From the NCBI GenBank assembly GCA_011525785.1, contig WYBT01000012.1:1-64000 (forward strand): DNA of 64,000 bases, in the 5' to 3' direction. A program made the translations under genes and the position numbers. The notes beneath the pieces were generated by a model. It saw only the letters and a program-made list of their open reading frames with translations, had not been told where the DNA came from and did not search any database. Shown piece after piece: positions 8,022 to 17,347 of this stretch; position 1 is the first letter of the stretch, and the number at the start of each line of letters is the position of its first letter. The DNA is from Planctomycetaceae bacterium (lineage in GTDB: Bacteria; Planctomycetota; UBA1135; GCA-002686595).

Positions 8022-10193
8022 TCACGGCAGCGTGATCGTCGCGCCGGAGCGCACGTCGGCCTCACGCACCGCGAGCAGGTGCTCGCGGCCGTTGAAGCGC
8101 GCGCGAAAACCCGCCGCGGGCTCGAGGTCGCCGACGCGCTCGCTCGAGTACGGCGTGCGCACGCGTGCTCGGCCGTCAGCGGCGGCGCGAGCGCTCGTCG
8201 AGTAGCGCAATCTCAGGCCCCGCAGGCGCAACTCAGCCTCGAAATCGAGCAGCGCGCCCGGCGAACCGCGGGCTTCGATCCACGCGCCGCTCACGCGCTC
8301 GAACACTAATCCGCTGGGCGCTGCGGAGCCGCCGCCAGCCGAACTCCGGCGAGGATCGGCGAGCGGCGAGGCGTGCACGACGCGCAGGAAGTCGAGCGGA
8401 GCGCCTGCGCCGAGCAGCCGCGCCCCCATCGAGCGCGCCAGTCGCTCCGCGCTGTTCGAGACGCCCGCCGCGGCCGACATCGAGCCCCACTGACGCTCGA
8501 AATCACTCGTGACGAGCACGTAGTCGACGCGCCGACGCGCGAGCAACGCTTCGGCCTGTGCAGCATCGTCGCCAGCGAAGAAGCGGAACGAGTCGAGGAA
8601 CGACTCCTCGCCGACGTAGTGCCCGTAGTTCGACGCGACCACGCCGCGCTCGGCGGCCCACTGGATCGTCTGGCCCTGTCCCCACAGCGCCATCACGCCG
8701 CTTCCCGCGGGCGAATGCTCGCGCAACCAGTCCGCCATGAGGCGCGAAGAGCGCTTGGCGAGCGAATCGGTGAAGGGCGGATCGGTTTGCGCGCGGCGAA
8801 CGGTGCTCGAAACGCCGTCGAAGTGCAGTGCGAGGGCTGCGAGGGCCACGAGCGGAGTCGCGAACCAGCGCGCGGCCCGCGGAAGTCGCACTCGCGCGAC
8901 CAGACGACTGGCGCACAGCGCCAACGCGAGCGCCAGCGGAGCGACGACGAGCTCCGCGAAGCGCATCTGCGCCGCGGCCATCACGCCGAACACCGCGAGT
9001 GCGACGCACCACGGCGCCCAGGCGAGCGCACGCTCGCGCCACGCGATCGCGGCCAGTGCAACGCACGCGAGCGGCGCCACGAAGGCGCCGTAGCCGAGGT
9101 ACAGCGCGAGCTTGGACCACGCGCCCCACAGCGGCGTCGACTCCGCGACCTGCGCCATGAACGTGTTCTCGGCGCGCGCCCACGAAAAGGCCTCGCGCAG
9201 CGCTTCGCCCGGGCCCACGGGCGCGAGCCACGCGGCGCCGAACAGCGCGAGCAACGCGGCTGCCGTCAACGCTGCGTAGTTGCGCCGCAACGCGCTCTCG
9301 CCGCGCAGCGCGAAGAGCGGCGCGAACACGAGGGCGCCGAGCACGAGGTACAGCGCGTGGAACCACGAGAGGTTGACGATCTGCCACGGCGCGCTCGCGC
9401 GCCACGGGCTCGTCGCGAGCGCCGGCGCGAGTGCGAGCAACGCGGCGAGATGCAGTGCGGCGCCGAACTCCGGCAGCTTGACGCACTCGCCGCGCCGCGT
9501 GTGCAACACGATGCAGAGCGCCAACACGACGTCGGCGAGAACGAGTTGAATCAGCGCGGGCGTCCACGAGCCGATCGCGAAGCCGTGCAGCGCGCCGAGG
9601 AGCGCGCCGCTGATCCACGCCGCGCGTGAGCGTTCGAGCCAGCCGCGCGCGAGCGCTGTGGACAGGAGCGCGAGCTGCGCCAGGCCGAGCAGGAGCGACC
9701 AGCTCTGGTAATCGCCGTTGCCGACGCACGAGTAGTGGATCGCGCCGGGCGCGACGGCCACGCAGACGCCGACGAAGACGCCGGCGGCGAGTCCGACGCG
9801 CTCGTACGCTGCGAGAGCGGCGACGAGCACGGCCAGGACGGCGAACAACGCGGGCAACGTGCAGGCCGCTTCCTCGAGCCAGCCGCGGCGCGCCTCGCGC
9901 TCGGCCGGCGCGAACGGCGCGAGAGCGGCCCACGCGACGAGCGGGTAGTACGGCGGAGCGGGAATCGCGCTGCCGTCGGGCCAGTTGAACGTGGCGTCGA
10001 ACTCGGCCGCAGGCGGTCCCTCGCGAAAGATGCGCTCGATGCGGCGCAACTGGTGCAGCGAGTCGGGATCGGTCGAGATCCAGTGCGAGTAGCCCGCGAG
10101 CTCGACCTTGCGGTGCTGCACGGCGCGCGTCCACCACGCGAGCGCCGCGAGCAGCGCGAGCGCGACCACGAGTGCGATGCGGCGGGCGCTCAT
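8022..10193 (-). CDS. STT3/PglB-like oligosaccharyltransferase (GT-C glycosyltransferase)
   Basis: A 723-residue integral membrane protein with an N-terminal transmembrane helix and about ten more hydrophobic helices. Just after the first helix is SHWISTDPDSLHQLRRI, matching the metal-binding acidic motif and conserved Arg of STT3/PglB enzymes (D42, D44). A GNGDYQSW segment resembles the second acidic loop. The soluble C-terminal part has GQTIQWAAERGVVASNYGHY, where the WWDYG acceptor-recognition motif of STT3 would sit, and RRVDYVLVTSDFE, like the end of that region. Such enzymes move a lipid-linked glycan to Asn of exported proteins. The ATG at 10193 lies 2 bases after the upstream heptosyltransferase stop, so it is the last gene of that operon. 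The WWDYG motif is weak, so another GT-C acceptor is possible. Confidence 0.7.
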   Translation of the reverse strand: MSARRIALVVALALLAALAWWTRAVQHRKVELAGYSHWISTDPDSLHQLRRIERIFREGPPAAEFDATFNWPDGSAIPAPPYYPLVAWAALAPFAPAEREARRGWLEEAACTLPALFAVLAVLVAALAAYERVGLAAGVFVGVCVAVAPGAIHYSCVGNGDYQSWSLLLGLAQLALLSTALARGWLERSRAAWISGALLGALHGFAIGSWTPALIQLVLADVVLALCIVLHTRRGECVKLPEFGAALHLAALLALAPALATSPWRASAPWQIVNLSWFHALYLVLGALVFAPLFALRGESALRRNYAALTAAALLALFGAAWLAPVGPGEALREAFSWARAENTFMAQVAESTPLWGAWSKLALYLGYGAFVAPLACVALAAIAWRERALAWAPWCVALAVFGVMAAAQMRFAELVVAPLALALALCASRLVARVRLPRAARWFATPLVALAALALHFDGVSSTVRRAQTDPPFTDSLAKRSSRLMADWLREHSPAGSGVMALWGQGQTIQWAAERGVVASNYGHYVGEESFLDSFRFFAGDDAAQAEALLARRRVDYVLVTSDFERQWGSMSAAAGVSNSAERLARSMGARLLGAGAPLDFLRVVHASPLADPRRSSAGGGSAAPSGLVFERVSGAWIEARGSPGALLDFEAELRLRGLRLRYSTSARAAADGRARVRTPYSSERVGDLEPAAGFRARFNGREHLLAVREADVRSGATITLP

Positions 10194-10195
10194 GT

Positions 10196-11245
10196 TCACA
10201 GCGCGGCGCGAGCGACTCGCTCGGGGTCGATGCGCGTCATGCACTGATGGCGCTGCGCTCCCTCGAGCGGGCAGCGCTCGCGGTGGCACGGCCCGCACTC
10301 GACCGGCACTCGCAGCAGCGTCGTTCGCTCGAGCGCATCGGCTGTGTGGCGCGGGTCCGTGGGCCCGCACAGCGTGACCACGCGCGCGCCGACCGCGTTG
10401 GCGACGTGCCGCGGCCCCGCATCTGCGCTCAACACGACGCGCGCGCCAGCGCACAGCGCGACGAGCTCGGGCAGCGACGCGACGGGCTCGACGCAGGCAA
10501 GCACCTTGGCCTGTCCCGCGTGCTCCTGTGCGGCGCGCAACGAAGCCTCTTCGCCCGGTCCGCCGACGATGACCAGCGGCTCGTCGCGCCAGGGCGAGAG
10601 CGCCGCCAGCACCGCCCCCCACTGCGCCGCGGGATAGGCCTTGGCCGAGTCGGCGCGCGAGCCCACGTTCACCAGCGTGTACGTCGCGCCGGGCTCGAGC
10701 TTGAAGCGCCGCAGCCTGCGCACCCACTCTTCGCGGCCGCGCACGCTCGGAGCGAGCCGCGGGCGAGGATCGTCGACGAAAACGCCCAGCGCTGCAGCGA
10801 GCTCCGCGCAAGTCGCGCCGTACGGTCGCGGCAAGTAGCGCGGAGGACGGCCGGAAAGTCCCAGGCCGATCGGCACGCCGCCCTGCTCGCGCGCGGGAGT
10901 GACAGCGCACGTGAGCAGTGCGCTCCGCACGTCGCGCGCGTAGCCCACGCGCTCGCGCACGCCGGCGCGCGCGGCGGCCCAGGCGCTGCGGAACGAGTTG
11001 ACCAGCAGCAACGCGACGTCGTGGCCGCGCCACGAGCGCGGGTCGTCGGCGCGCGCGCGATCGACGCCCTCGAAGGCGCCGTCGAAGACCTCGAGCAAGC
11101 GCACGTCGCCGACGAACGTGAGCGCGCCGCCCAATTCGAGAACCCGCGCGTGGAGTGCGCGCAACACCGGCTCGGCCATCACCAGATCGCCGAGCCAGTC
11201 GGGCGTCCGCACCGCCAGGCGCACGCCGCGCGCGAGCCTGCTCAC
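10196..11245 (-). CDS. Lipopolysaccharide heptosyltransferase family protein (GT9)
   Basis: A 349-residue GT9 glycosyltransferase. It opens with the family motif TPDWLGDLVMAEPVLRAL and carries the C-terminal nucleotide-sugar site (LVIVGGPGEE, LSADAGPRHVANAVG, TLCGPTDPRHT). A Cys cluster near the end (CGPCHRERCPLEGAQRHQC) matches that seen in many WaaF/RfaF-type proteins. GTG at 11245 overlaps the upstream stop by 4 bases (GTGA), implying translational coupling; a later GTG at 11224 is a weaker alternative. It probably adds a heptose or related sugar to a lipid-linked acceptor on the inner face of the inner membrane. Confidence 0.85.
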   Translation of the reverse strand: MSRLARGVRLAVRTPDWLGDLVMAEPVLRALHARVLELGGALTFVGDVRLLEVFDGAFEGVDRARADDPRSWRGHDVALLLVNSFRSAWAAARAGVRERVGYARDVRSALLTCAVTPAREQGGVPIGLGLSGRPPRYLPRPYGATCAELAAALGVFVDDPRPRLAPSVRGREEWVRRLRRFKLEPGATYTLVNVGSRADSAKAYPAAQWGAVLAALSPWRDEPLVIVGGPGEEASLRAAQEHAGQAKVLACVEPVASLPELVALCAGARVVLSADAGPRHVANAVGARVVTLCGPTDPRHTADALERTTLLRVPVECGPCHRERCPLEGAQRHQCMTRIDPERVARAAL

Positions 11246-12279
11246 GCCGCTGCTCCTGCGCGCGCTTTGCGCGCCATCACTCGCAGCGCCGCCGCAGCGA
11301 CGCGCTCGGGCGGGATCGCGCTCATGCAGCGGTGGTGGCCGAGCGGACAAGTGCGTTCGGCGCAGGGCGAGCACTCGAGGTCCACGCGCACCAGCTCGCA
11401 CAGCTCGAGCGAACTCGCGGTGAGCGACGGAAGATTGGGCCCCATCACGCACACGCAAGGCGTGTCGAAGGCTGCCGCGACCCAGCGCGGCCCGGAGTCG
11501 CCCACGAGGAGCACCTGCGCGTCCTTCACCAGCGCCTTGAGCGTCGCGAGGCTGCGCGGGCGCGCCGCGAGCGAGATTGCGCCGCTGCGCGAGGCTTTTG
11601 CGACCGCTTCGATCAACGGCTCTTCGCCGGGACCGCCGCTGACCACCGGGCGCAGACCGCGTTCGGCGTAGAGCACGTCGAGAGCGCGTGCAAAGCGCTC
11701 CGGCGCCCAGAGCTTGGCCGCGCCGAAGGCCGCGCCCGGACAGCACAGCGCGTACGGCTCGCGCAGGCCGAGTTCTTCGAGCTCCGCGCGCTGCGCGTCG
11801 AGCACGCCCTGCGACACGTGCAGTCGCGGATGCAAGCTCGGAACGCTCACGCCGACCAGTCCGAGCACGTCGCGGTGCAAGTGCGCGGTCGGGATCGGAT
11901 AGCGCCGGCCGTCGATCGCGGGCGGCGTGAAGCGGTGCGTGAGCAACGCGCCGCGCGCGGAGAGCGCGACGCCGGCTCGCAACGGCACGCGGGCTCGATA
12001 CGCGCGCCAGGCGGCGCCGAACGAATTGGAGAGCAGCGCGATCGCGTCCGGCCGCAGCCGCCCGAGTTGCTCGCGCTCGTCGCGGGCGCCCTTGTAGGGA
12101 TGCACGTGCTCGGCGAGCGGACCGTCGGCGAGCAGCGGGGCGAGGTGCGCGCGCACGAGCACGCTGACGCGGCCGATGTGCGGCGCGGCGAGCGCGGCCT
12201 CGAGCATCGGCGTGGCCATGACCAGGTCGCCGACCCAGTTCGGCGCGGCGATCGCGAGGTGCTCGATCCGCTCGATCAC
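11242..12279 (-). CDS. Lipopolysaccharide heptosyltransferase (WaaF-like, GT9)
   Basis: A 345-residue GT9 enzyme. The N-terminal motif [19 protein letters not shown] and the donor-binding region ([37 protein letters not shown]) are clear. [17 protein letters not shown] cluster lies near the C-terminus. It is paralogous to the next gene downstream, suggesting two successive heptose additions. GTG at 12279 overlaps the stop of the WaaP-like kinase by 4 bases (GTGA). The ADP-heptose donor could come from either of the two heptose-activation loci in this window (16.8-18.4 kb and 23.7-26.1 kb). Confidence 0.88.
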   Translation of the reverse strand: MIERIEHLAIAAPNWVGDLVMATPMLEAALAAPHIGRVSVLVRAHLAPLLADGPLAEHVHPYKGARDEREQLGRLRPDAIALLSNSFGAAWRAYRARVPLRAGVALSARGALLTHRFTPPAIDGRRYPIPTAHLHRDVLGLVGVSVPSLHPRLHVSQGVLDAQRAELEELGLREPYALCCPGAAFGAAKLWAPERFARALDVLYAERGLRPVVSGGPGEEPLIEAVAKASRSGAISLAARPRSLATLKALVKDAQVLLVGDSGPRWVAAAFDTPCVCVMGPNLPSLTASSLELCELVRVDLECSPCAERTCPLGHHRCMSAIPPERVAAAALRVMARKARAGAAA

Positions 12280-13142
12280 GTCTCGCGCTCCATCGCAGCC
12301 GAACGCTCGCGCGGGTCGACGTAGCGCGGCTCGTGGGCCGCCATGCGCCGCGCCTTGGCGCGCACCGCCGACAGCAGGTCGCGCTTGGCTCTTCGCTCTG
12401 CGACGCCGCGTTCCTTGAAGTAGCGCGCCGCAAAGCGCAGGCGCGAGCGTGCGCCGACGCCCGCGGGGCACGACAGCTCGAGCGCGGCGAGGTCCTTCAC
12501 GAACCAGCGCTCGCGCATCTGGGGCTCGCGCTCGCAACGGCCGACGTCGATCAACACCAGCCCGCGCGCACTCACCAGCCAGTGCTGCAAGTAGAGGTCG
12601 CGGTGGCGCCAGCCGCTCGAGTGCAAGCGCGCGACGAGCCGTGCGAGTCCGTCGCGCCAGCGCAGCGCCGCGCGTGGATCGCGCGCCAGCTCCTCGCGCA
12701 GGTCGCAGCGGTGCTCCACGCGCTCCATCCACAGCGCGCTCGGCTGTGCGACGCCGCGCCACCCGTCCCAGCCGCACCACCCCAGCGGTCGCGGGGTCGG
12801 CAGGCCGACGCGGGCGAGCTCTTCGAGGTTCTCCGCCTCGCGCCGGGCGAAGGAACGCACGGCGCCGCGCGCGCGCCACTCGCGCAGGGCGTCGCCCCAC
12901 ACGCCGCGCTCATAGCGCTTGACGATCACGTCGGACGCGCCAGGCCACAGCAACGTCGCGCGCTGGTGCACCTGGCGCAGCGCGGCCTCGCGACCGACCG
13001 CGAAGGCCGCCGCCAGGGCCTCGTGAGGGGCGCTGGAGAGTCCCGCGAGCATGCTCGAACGCCACAGGCGCAACCCGCCGCCGGCCGGCGTCGCCGCGGT
13101 TTCGTCGTCCGATGTGCGCTGCCAGGCCTCCACGCGGTCCAT
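12276..13142 (-). CDS. WaaP/Kdo-kinase-like lipopolysaccharide core kinase
   Basis: A 288-residue protein-kinase-fold enzyme. Recognisable residues are VIVKRY (K75, ATP lysine), a Glu in [10 protein letters not shown] (about E103), the catalytic loop [11 protein letters not shown] (H180-R181-D182) and LIDVGRCE (D199, metal-binding position of DFG). The HRDLY-QHWL and VKDLAALE signatures are those of WaaP/RfaP heptose kinases. It heads an operon with two heptosyltransferases and the STT3-like gene, so it probably phosphorylates a core heptose. The ATG at 13142 (MDRVEAWQ) is preferred to an upstream start. It is divergent from the GDH gene across a 225-base gap. Confidence 0.82.
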   Translation of the reverse strand: MDRVEAWQRTSDDETAATPAGGGLRLWRSSMLAGLSSAPHEALAAAFAVGREAALRQVHQRATLLWPGASDVIVKRYERGVWGDALREWRARGAVRSFARREAENLEELARVGLPTPRPLGWCGWDGWRGVAQPSALWMERVEHRCDLREELARDPRAALRWRDGLARLVARLHSSGWRHRDLYLQHWLVSARGLVLIDVGRCEREPQMRERWFVKDLAALELSCPAGVGARSRLRFAARYFKERGVAERRAKRDLLSAVRAKARRMAAHEPRYVDPRERSAAMERET

Positions 13143-13367
13143 CGGAACCGTTTGCCGGGCGGGGCGCAACGTCCGCGGCGCCGCGGCACTGGCCCCTTCC
13201 CACGGGGCCCGGCGCCGGGTCCAATCTTTGGCCCGTTCCCGCGCCCGACCAGCGCCCGCACAGGGTGTTTGCGGCGCGGACCGTCCCACCCTTCTCCTTC
13301 TTCACGACCCCCACCTCGCACGCAGCGGCGCCGCCCCGGCCCGCGTTCGCGTCGCGAGCCGCCCCCC

Positions 13368-14654
13368 ATGTCCACTGCGACCGCCAGCCAGGCCGGCAAG
13401 GCCCCGATCGACGAGTTCAATCCCTTCCAAGCGATGGCGCACCGCTTCAACGTGGCCGCCGATCGCCTCGGCCTCGACGAGGGCCTCAAGGAAGTCCTGC
13501 GCACGCCGGACAAGGAGTTGACGGTCTCCATCCCGGTGCAGATGGACAACGGCAAGCTGCGCGTGTTCACCGGCTACCGCGTGCAGCACAACTTCTCGCG
13601 CGGCCCGTGCAAGGGCGGCATCCGCTACGCGCCCGACGTGCACCTCGACGAAGTGCGCGCGCTGGCCGCGTGGATGACCTGGAAGTGCTCGGTCGTCGAC
13701 GTGCCGTTCGGCGGCGGCAAGGGCGGCGTGATCTGCGATCCGCGCGAACTCTCCAAGGGCGAGCTCGAGCGCATCACGCGCCGCTACACCTCGGGGATCA
13801 TGGACATCCTCGGGCCCGACCGCGACGTGCCCGCGCCGGACGTCAACACCAACGAACAGACCATGGCGTGGCTGATGGACACGTACTCGATGCACGTGCG
13901 CCGCACCGAGACCGCCATCGTCACCGGCAAGCCGCTCGCGCTGGGCGGCTCGAAGGGCCGCACGGAAGCGACCGGCCGCGGTGTGATGATCGTCACGCGC
14001 GAGGCGCTCAAGAAGCTCGGCATGCGCCCCGAGAACGCGCGCGTCGTCGTGCAGGGCTCGGGCAACGTCGGCGGCATCGGGGCGATGTTGCTGGCGCGCG
14101 AGGGCCTCAAGGTCGTGTCGATGAGCGACATGTACGGCGCGATCCACAACCCCGCCGGACTCGACGTGCCCGAGGTGCTCGCGTACCTCAAGGCCAACAA
14201 GAAGCTGCAGGGCTACTCGAAGGCGGAGCACCTGCCCAACAGCGCGCAGCTCGAGCTGGACTGCGACGTTCTGGTCCCGGCCGCGACCGAGAACCAGATC
14301 ACTTCGAAGAACGCCGAGCGCGTCAAGGCCAAGCTGATCATCGAAGGCGCGAACGGGCCGACCACGGTGCTGGCCGACGAGATCCTCGATCGGCGCGGCG
14401 TGATGGTCGTGCCGGACATCCTGGCCAACGCCGGCGGTGTGACCGTTTCGTACTTCGAATGGGTCCAGGACCGCGCGGGCTACTTCTGGACCGAGGAAGT
14501 GGTCAACTCGCGCCTGGAGCAAGTCATGACCAGTTCCTTCGCCGCGGTCGAGGAAACGGCCAAGAAGCACAGCTGCTCGCTGCGCATCGGCGCCTACATC
14601 CTCGCCGTCAGCCGCGTCGCGAACGTCTACCAACTGCGCGGCACGTACGCCTGA
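13368..14654 (+). CDS. gdhA: Glutamate dehydrogenase (catalytic)
   Basis: A 428-residue Glu/Leu/Phe/Val dehydrogenase family enzyme catalysing reversible oxidative deamination of glutamate to 2-oxoglutarate. All key residues are present: K82 in [10 protein letters not shown]106 in MTWKC, catalytic K118 in PFGGGKGG and D158 in APDVNT. Their spacing (24, 36 and 76 residues from the first) equals that of K89, K113, K125 and D165 in the Clostridium symbiosum enzyme. The dinucleotide fold follows ([14 protein letters not shown]). The ATG at 13368 begins the normal N-terminus. A paralogue follows on the same strand after 79 bases. Cofactor preference cannot be read safely from sequence alone. Confidence 0.93.
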   Translation: MSTATASQAGKAPIDEFNPFQAMAHRFNVAADRLGLDEGLKEVLRTPDKELTVSIPVQMDNGKLRVFTGYRVQHNFSRGPCKGGIRYAPDVHLDEVRALAAWMTWKCSVVDVPFGGGKGGVICDPRELSKGELERITRRYTSGIMDILGPDRDVPAPDVNTNEQTMAWLMDTYSMHVRRTETAIVTGKPLALGGSKGRTEATGRGVMIVTREALKKLGMRPENARVVVQGSGNVGGIGAMLLAREGLKVVSMSDMYGAIHNPAGLDVPEVLAYLKANKKLQGYSKAEHLPNSAQLELDCDVLVPAATENQITSKNAERVKAKLIIEGANGPTTVLADEILDRRGVMVVPDILANAGGVTVSYFEWVQDRAGYFWTEEVVNSRLEQVMTSSFAAVEETAKKHSCSLRIGAYILAVSRVANVYQLRGTYA

Positions 14655-14680
14655 GCCGCGCGATCGCCCAACCATCCCTG

Positions 14681-14704
14681 CGAGCCCGCTCTCCGGCGGG
14701 CTCG
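14681..14704 (+). terminator. GC-rich hairpin between the two GDH genes
   Basis: A 9-bp perfect stem, cgagcccgc (14681-14689) with gcgggctcg (14696-14704), and a 6-base loop. It starts 26 bases after the first GDH stop and ends 29 bases before the second start. There is no T-tract, so it may attenuate read-through, stabilise the upstream mRNA or act as a factor-dependent terminator. Confidence 0.4.
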
Positions 14705-14733
14705 CTCAGTTCCCGAGCCCAGGTCTCCAGACG

Positions 14734-16023
14734 ATGAGCACGCAAGCCGCCGCCCCGACGCCCTCCACCAGCGACGAGTCGCCCTACGCGACGATGATGA
14801 GCCACTTCGACGAGGCCGCGCGACTGGCCTCGATCGACCGGAGCGAGTTCGAGATCCTGCGCAGGCCTGACCGCGAGGTGCTCGTGTCGCTGCCGGTGCT
14901 GCGCGACGACGGCTCGGTGGCCGTGCTCGACGGCTGGCGCGTGCAGCACAACGCGGGCCTGGGCCCCTACTGCGGACCGCTGCGCATCGAGGGCTCGGTC
15001 GACTTGCACGACCTGCGCGCGATGGCGGCTTGGATGACGTGGAAGTGCGCGCTCCTGGGCGTGCCCTTCGGCGGCGCCGCAGGCGCGATCGCGCTCGACC
15101 GCTCCAAGTTCTCCAGCGCGGAGATGGAGCGCGCCGTGCGCCGCTACGTGGCCTGCATGGTGGATGTGATCGGCCCCGAGCGCGACGTGTTCACGCCCGA
15201 CAAGGCCCGCGACGAGCACGTCATGGGCTGGGTGATGGACACCTACTCCATGCACCGCCGCTCGACGACCAACGCGATCGTGGCCGGCAAGCCGCTGGTC
15301 ATGGGCGGCTCGCGCCACAGCGACGACGCCGCGGCGCAGGGCCTGCGCATCCTGTTCGAGCTCGCCACGCGCCACTTCGGCCTGGGCTCGGAGCGCACCG
15401 GCCCCACCGTGATCGTCGAAGGCGCCGGCTTCGTCGGCGGCAACCTCGCGCGCCTGTTGCACGAAGGCGACTGCCGCGTGGTCGGACTGAGCGACAAGGA
15501 CGGCGGCTTGTACAACCCCGCCGGCCTCGACATCCCCGCGATCCTGGCGCAGCGCACTCCCGAGGGCGGCCTGGGGCAAGTGAAGGGCGCCTTCGACCGC
15601 ATCGCGCATGAGCAGCTGATCCGCCAGCCGAGCGAGGTCTACGCGACCTGCGCCACGGCGAACTCGATCACGCTGCGCAACTGCAGCGCGATCAACACCA
15701 AGCTGATCCTCGAAGGCCAGCACGGCGCCGTCTCGGCCCCGGCCTACCGCACGCTGCGCGAGCGCGGCATCAAGGTCGTGCCGGACATCCTGGCCCGCGG
15801 CGGCGACACGCTCTCGGGCTACTTCGAGTGGGTGCAGAACCGCATGGGCTACGCCTGGCAGTCGGGCGACATCCTGCAGCGCATGCGCCGCTTCCTCGAA
15901 GAGGCCTGGGCCGATGTCGTGCGCGTGCACACCGAGCGCGACGTCACCTTGCGCACCGCGGCCCAGATCGTCGCGGTGACGCGCGTCGCGAACGCCGACC
16001 GCACGCGCGGCATCTACGCCTGA
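14734..16023 (+). CDS. Glutamate dehydrogenase paralogue lacking catalytic lysines (probable pseudoenzyme or regulatory subunit)
   Basis: A 429-residue protein aligning over its full length with the preceding GDH. The residue equivalent to the substrate-binding lysine is Cys (C80 in GPYCGPLRI versus GPCKGGIRY), and the catalytic lysine is Ala (A116 in PFGGAAGAI versus PFGGGKGGV). The second lysine (K104 in MTWKC) and the aspartate (D156) are kept, but the surrounding APDVNTNE has become TPDKARDE, and PAATENQI has become TCATANSI. The nucleotide-binding glycines (VIVEGAGFVGGNLA) are intact. It is expected to be inactive on glutamate but able to fold and perhaps bind nucleotide. Thermus thermophilus GDH uses a catalytically impaired GdhA subunit to regulate GdhB; the arrangement here is suggestive of the same. 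Its 3' end overlaps the convergent permease gene by 10 bases. Confidence 0.85.
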   Translation: MSTQAAAPTPSTSDESPYATMMSHFDEAARLASIDRSEFEILRRPDREVLVSLPVLRDDGSVAVLDGWRVQHNAGLGPYCGPLRIEGSVDLHDLRAMAAWMTWKCALLGVPFGGAAGAIALDRSKFSSAEMERAVRRYVACMVDVIGPERDVFTPDKARDEHVMGWVMDTYSMHRRSTTNAIVAGKPLVMGGSRHSDDAAAQGLRILFELATRHFGLGSERTGPTVIVEGAGFVGGNLARLLHEGDCRVVGLSDKDGGLYNPAGLDIPAILAQRTPEGGLGQVKGAFDRIAHEQLIRQPSEVYATCATANSITLRNCSAINTKLILEGQHGAVSAPAYRTLRERGIKVVPDILARGGDTLSGYFEWVQNRMGYAWQSGDILQRMRRFLEEAWADVVRVHTERDVTLRTAAQIVAVTRVANADRTRGIYA

Positions 16024-16850
16024 GCGCTCGAGCGCGCGCGCCACTGCGCCCACTCGTCCCAGCCAAAGCGCGCTGCGACGAACAGCAGCACGAAGCCCAG
16101 GCCCAGACGAGCCACCTCGGCCCAGCCGGGTTGGTGCACGGCCACGACGCCGGCGATCGAGCCCAGCACGGTCGCCGGCGCCAGCCAACGCAGCGGCGCG
16201 CGATCGACCGAGCCCGCGCGCGCGTGCAACCAGGCGGATTGCCCTGAGGTGAGGATCGTCATCGCCACGCTGCACGCGCGCGCCTCGAGGATCGTGATGG
16301 CCGGGAAGCTCAGGTACAGCGCCGGAACGACCAGCAGTCCGCCGCCGACGCCCAGGATCGGCGCGATGAAGCCGCCGGCGAACCCAATCAGCGTGACCAC
16401 GGCGACCTCGAGCGCGCCCAGCGCATGAACGTCGGCGGCGCCGAGCAGCTCCGCGTGCGGCGTGACGGCGAACACGCGGTAGGCCGAGAAGGCGAGCACG
16501 ACCACGAACACGCGCTTGATGACGTGGGAGTCGACGCGCTTGGAGGCCCAGAAGCCGGCGTGCGCTCCGGCCCAGCCCCCGACGGCGAGCGCTGCGATCG
16601 CGGGCCAGATGAACGCGGGCTGCGCCTGCAAGGCCTCGGCGATCGTTCCCGTGACACTCAGCACGAACACGACCACCGTGGACGTGGCGACCGCGCGCTT
16701 GATGGGCGTCGCGCCCAGGTAGTGGAGCAGCGGAACCGCGAACAGCCCGCCGCCGATGCCGCACAGCGCGCTGAGAAACGCCAGCGGGGCCCACAGCGCG
16801 GTCAGCGCCGGCGGCGAGAGCGGGCGGCGATCGAGCGCCGGGTCGCTCAA
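16014..16850 (-). CDS. TauE/SafE family (DUF81) membrane permease
   Basis: A 278-residue protein with about eight hydrophobic helices in two halves. Each half opens with a glycine-rich motif, SALCGIGGGLFAVPLL and APILGVGGGLLVVPAL, the inverted duplication typical of TauE/SafE. Members export sulfite, sulfoacetate or other small organic anions. The ATG at 16850 overlaps the stop of the heptose-phosphate adenylyltransferase-like gene by 4 bases, so it is the last gene of that operon; why a permease is coupled to heptose activation is unclear. Confidence 0.8.
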   Translation of the reverse strand: MSDPALDRRPLSPPALTALWAPLAFLSALCGIGGGLFAVPLLHYLGATPIKRAVATSTVVVFVLSVTGTIAEALQAQPAFIWPAIAALAVGGWAGAHAGFWASKRVDSHVIKRVFVVVLAFSAYRVFAVTPHAELLGAADVHALGALEVAVVTLIGFAGGFIAPILGVGGGLLVVPALYLSFPAITILEARACSVAMTILTSGQSAWLHARAGSVDRAPLRWLAPATVLGSIAGVVAVHQPGWAEVARLGLGFVLLFVAARFGWDEWAQWRARSSAQA

Positions 16851-17347
16851 GCTTGCTCCCGCGCGGCCGCACGGGCGCGTTCGATGAGCGCGCTCGAAGA
16901 GCGCTCCTTCGCGTCGCCGCAGATCGCGATCTCGATGCCCAGCTCGCGGTCGACCGCGGCCTCGGGCACGTTCTGCGCCGTGTAGTCCGTGCCCTTGGCG
17001 TGCACGCTGGGCCGCAGCGCGCGCAGCGTCGCCTCGAGGTCGCGCTCAGCGAACGAGGTGACGAACCCGACGCAGCGCAGCGCAGCGACGAGTTCGGCGC
17101 GCTCGACGAGCGGCGTCAGCGGCCGCGCGGGCCCCTTCAGCGCGCGCACGGACTCGTCGGTGTTGAGCGCGACGACCAGCAGGTCCCCGCGCGAGCGCGC
17201 GTCCTCGAGGTAGCGCACGTGCCCGACGTGCAGCAGGTCGAAGCAACCGTTCGCCAGCACCACCCGCAGCCCCGGCTGACGCGCGCGCAGCGCCGCGAGC
17301 TCCGCCGCGAGCGCATCCCGCGCCCAGACCCGCGTCGCGACGCTCAT
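16847..17347 (-). CDS. D-glycero-beta-D-manno-heptose 1-phosphate adenylyltransferase-like (HldE C-terminal domain as a separate protein)
   Basis: A 166-residue cytidylyltransferase-fold protein. The nucleotide-binding motif NGCFDLLHVGHVRYLEDA (HxGH) and NTDESVRALKGPARPL are diagnostic of the RfaE domain II / HldC family. The C-terminal KERSSSALIERAR replaces the usual GRSTT-IIER segment. It transfers AMP (or another NMP) to heptose-1-phosphate. The ATG overlaps the upstream PfkB-type kinase stop by 4 bases (ATGA). A second, fused copy of both activities lies at 23705-25177, so this split pair may serve a different pathway or donor. Confidence 0.82.
   Translation of the reverse strand: MSVATRVWARDALAAELAALRARQPGLRVVLANGCFDLLHVGHVRYLEDARSRGDLLVVALNTDESVRALKGPARPLTPLVERAELVAALRCVGFVTSFAERDLEATLRALRPSVHAKGTDYTAQNVPEAAVDRELGIEIAICGDAKERSSSALIERARAAAREQA

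Noticed and set aside
13208..13219. 12-base palindrome cccggcgccggg between the WaaP-like and GDH genes
   Set aside because: Short GC palindromes are expected by chance at this base composition; no second copy or spaced half-site to support an operator.
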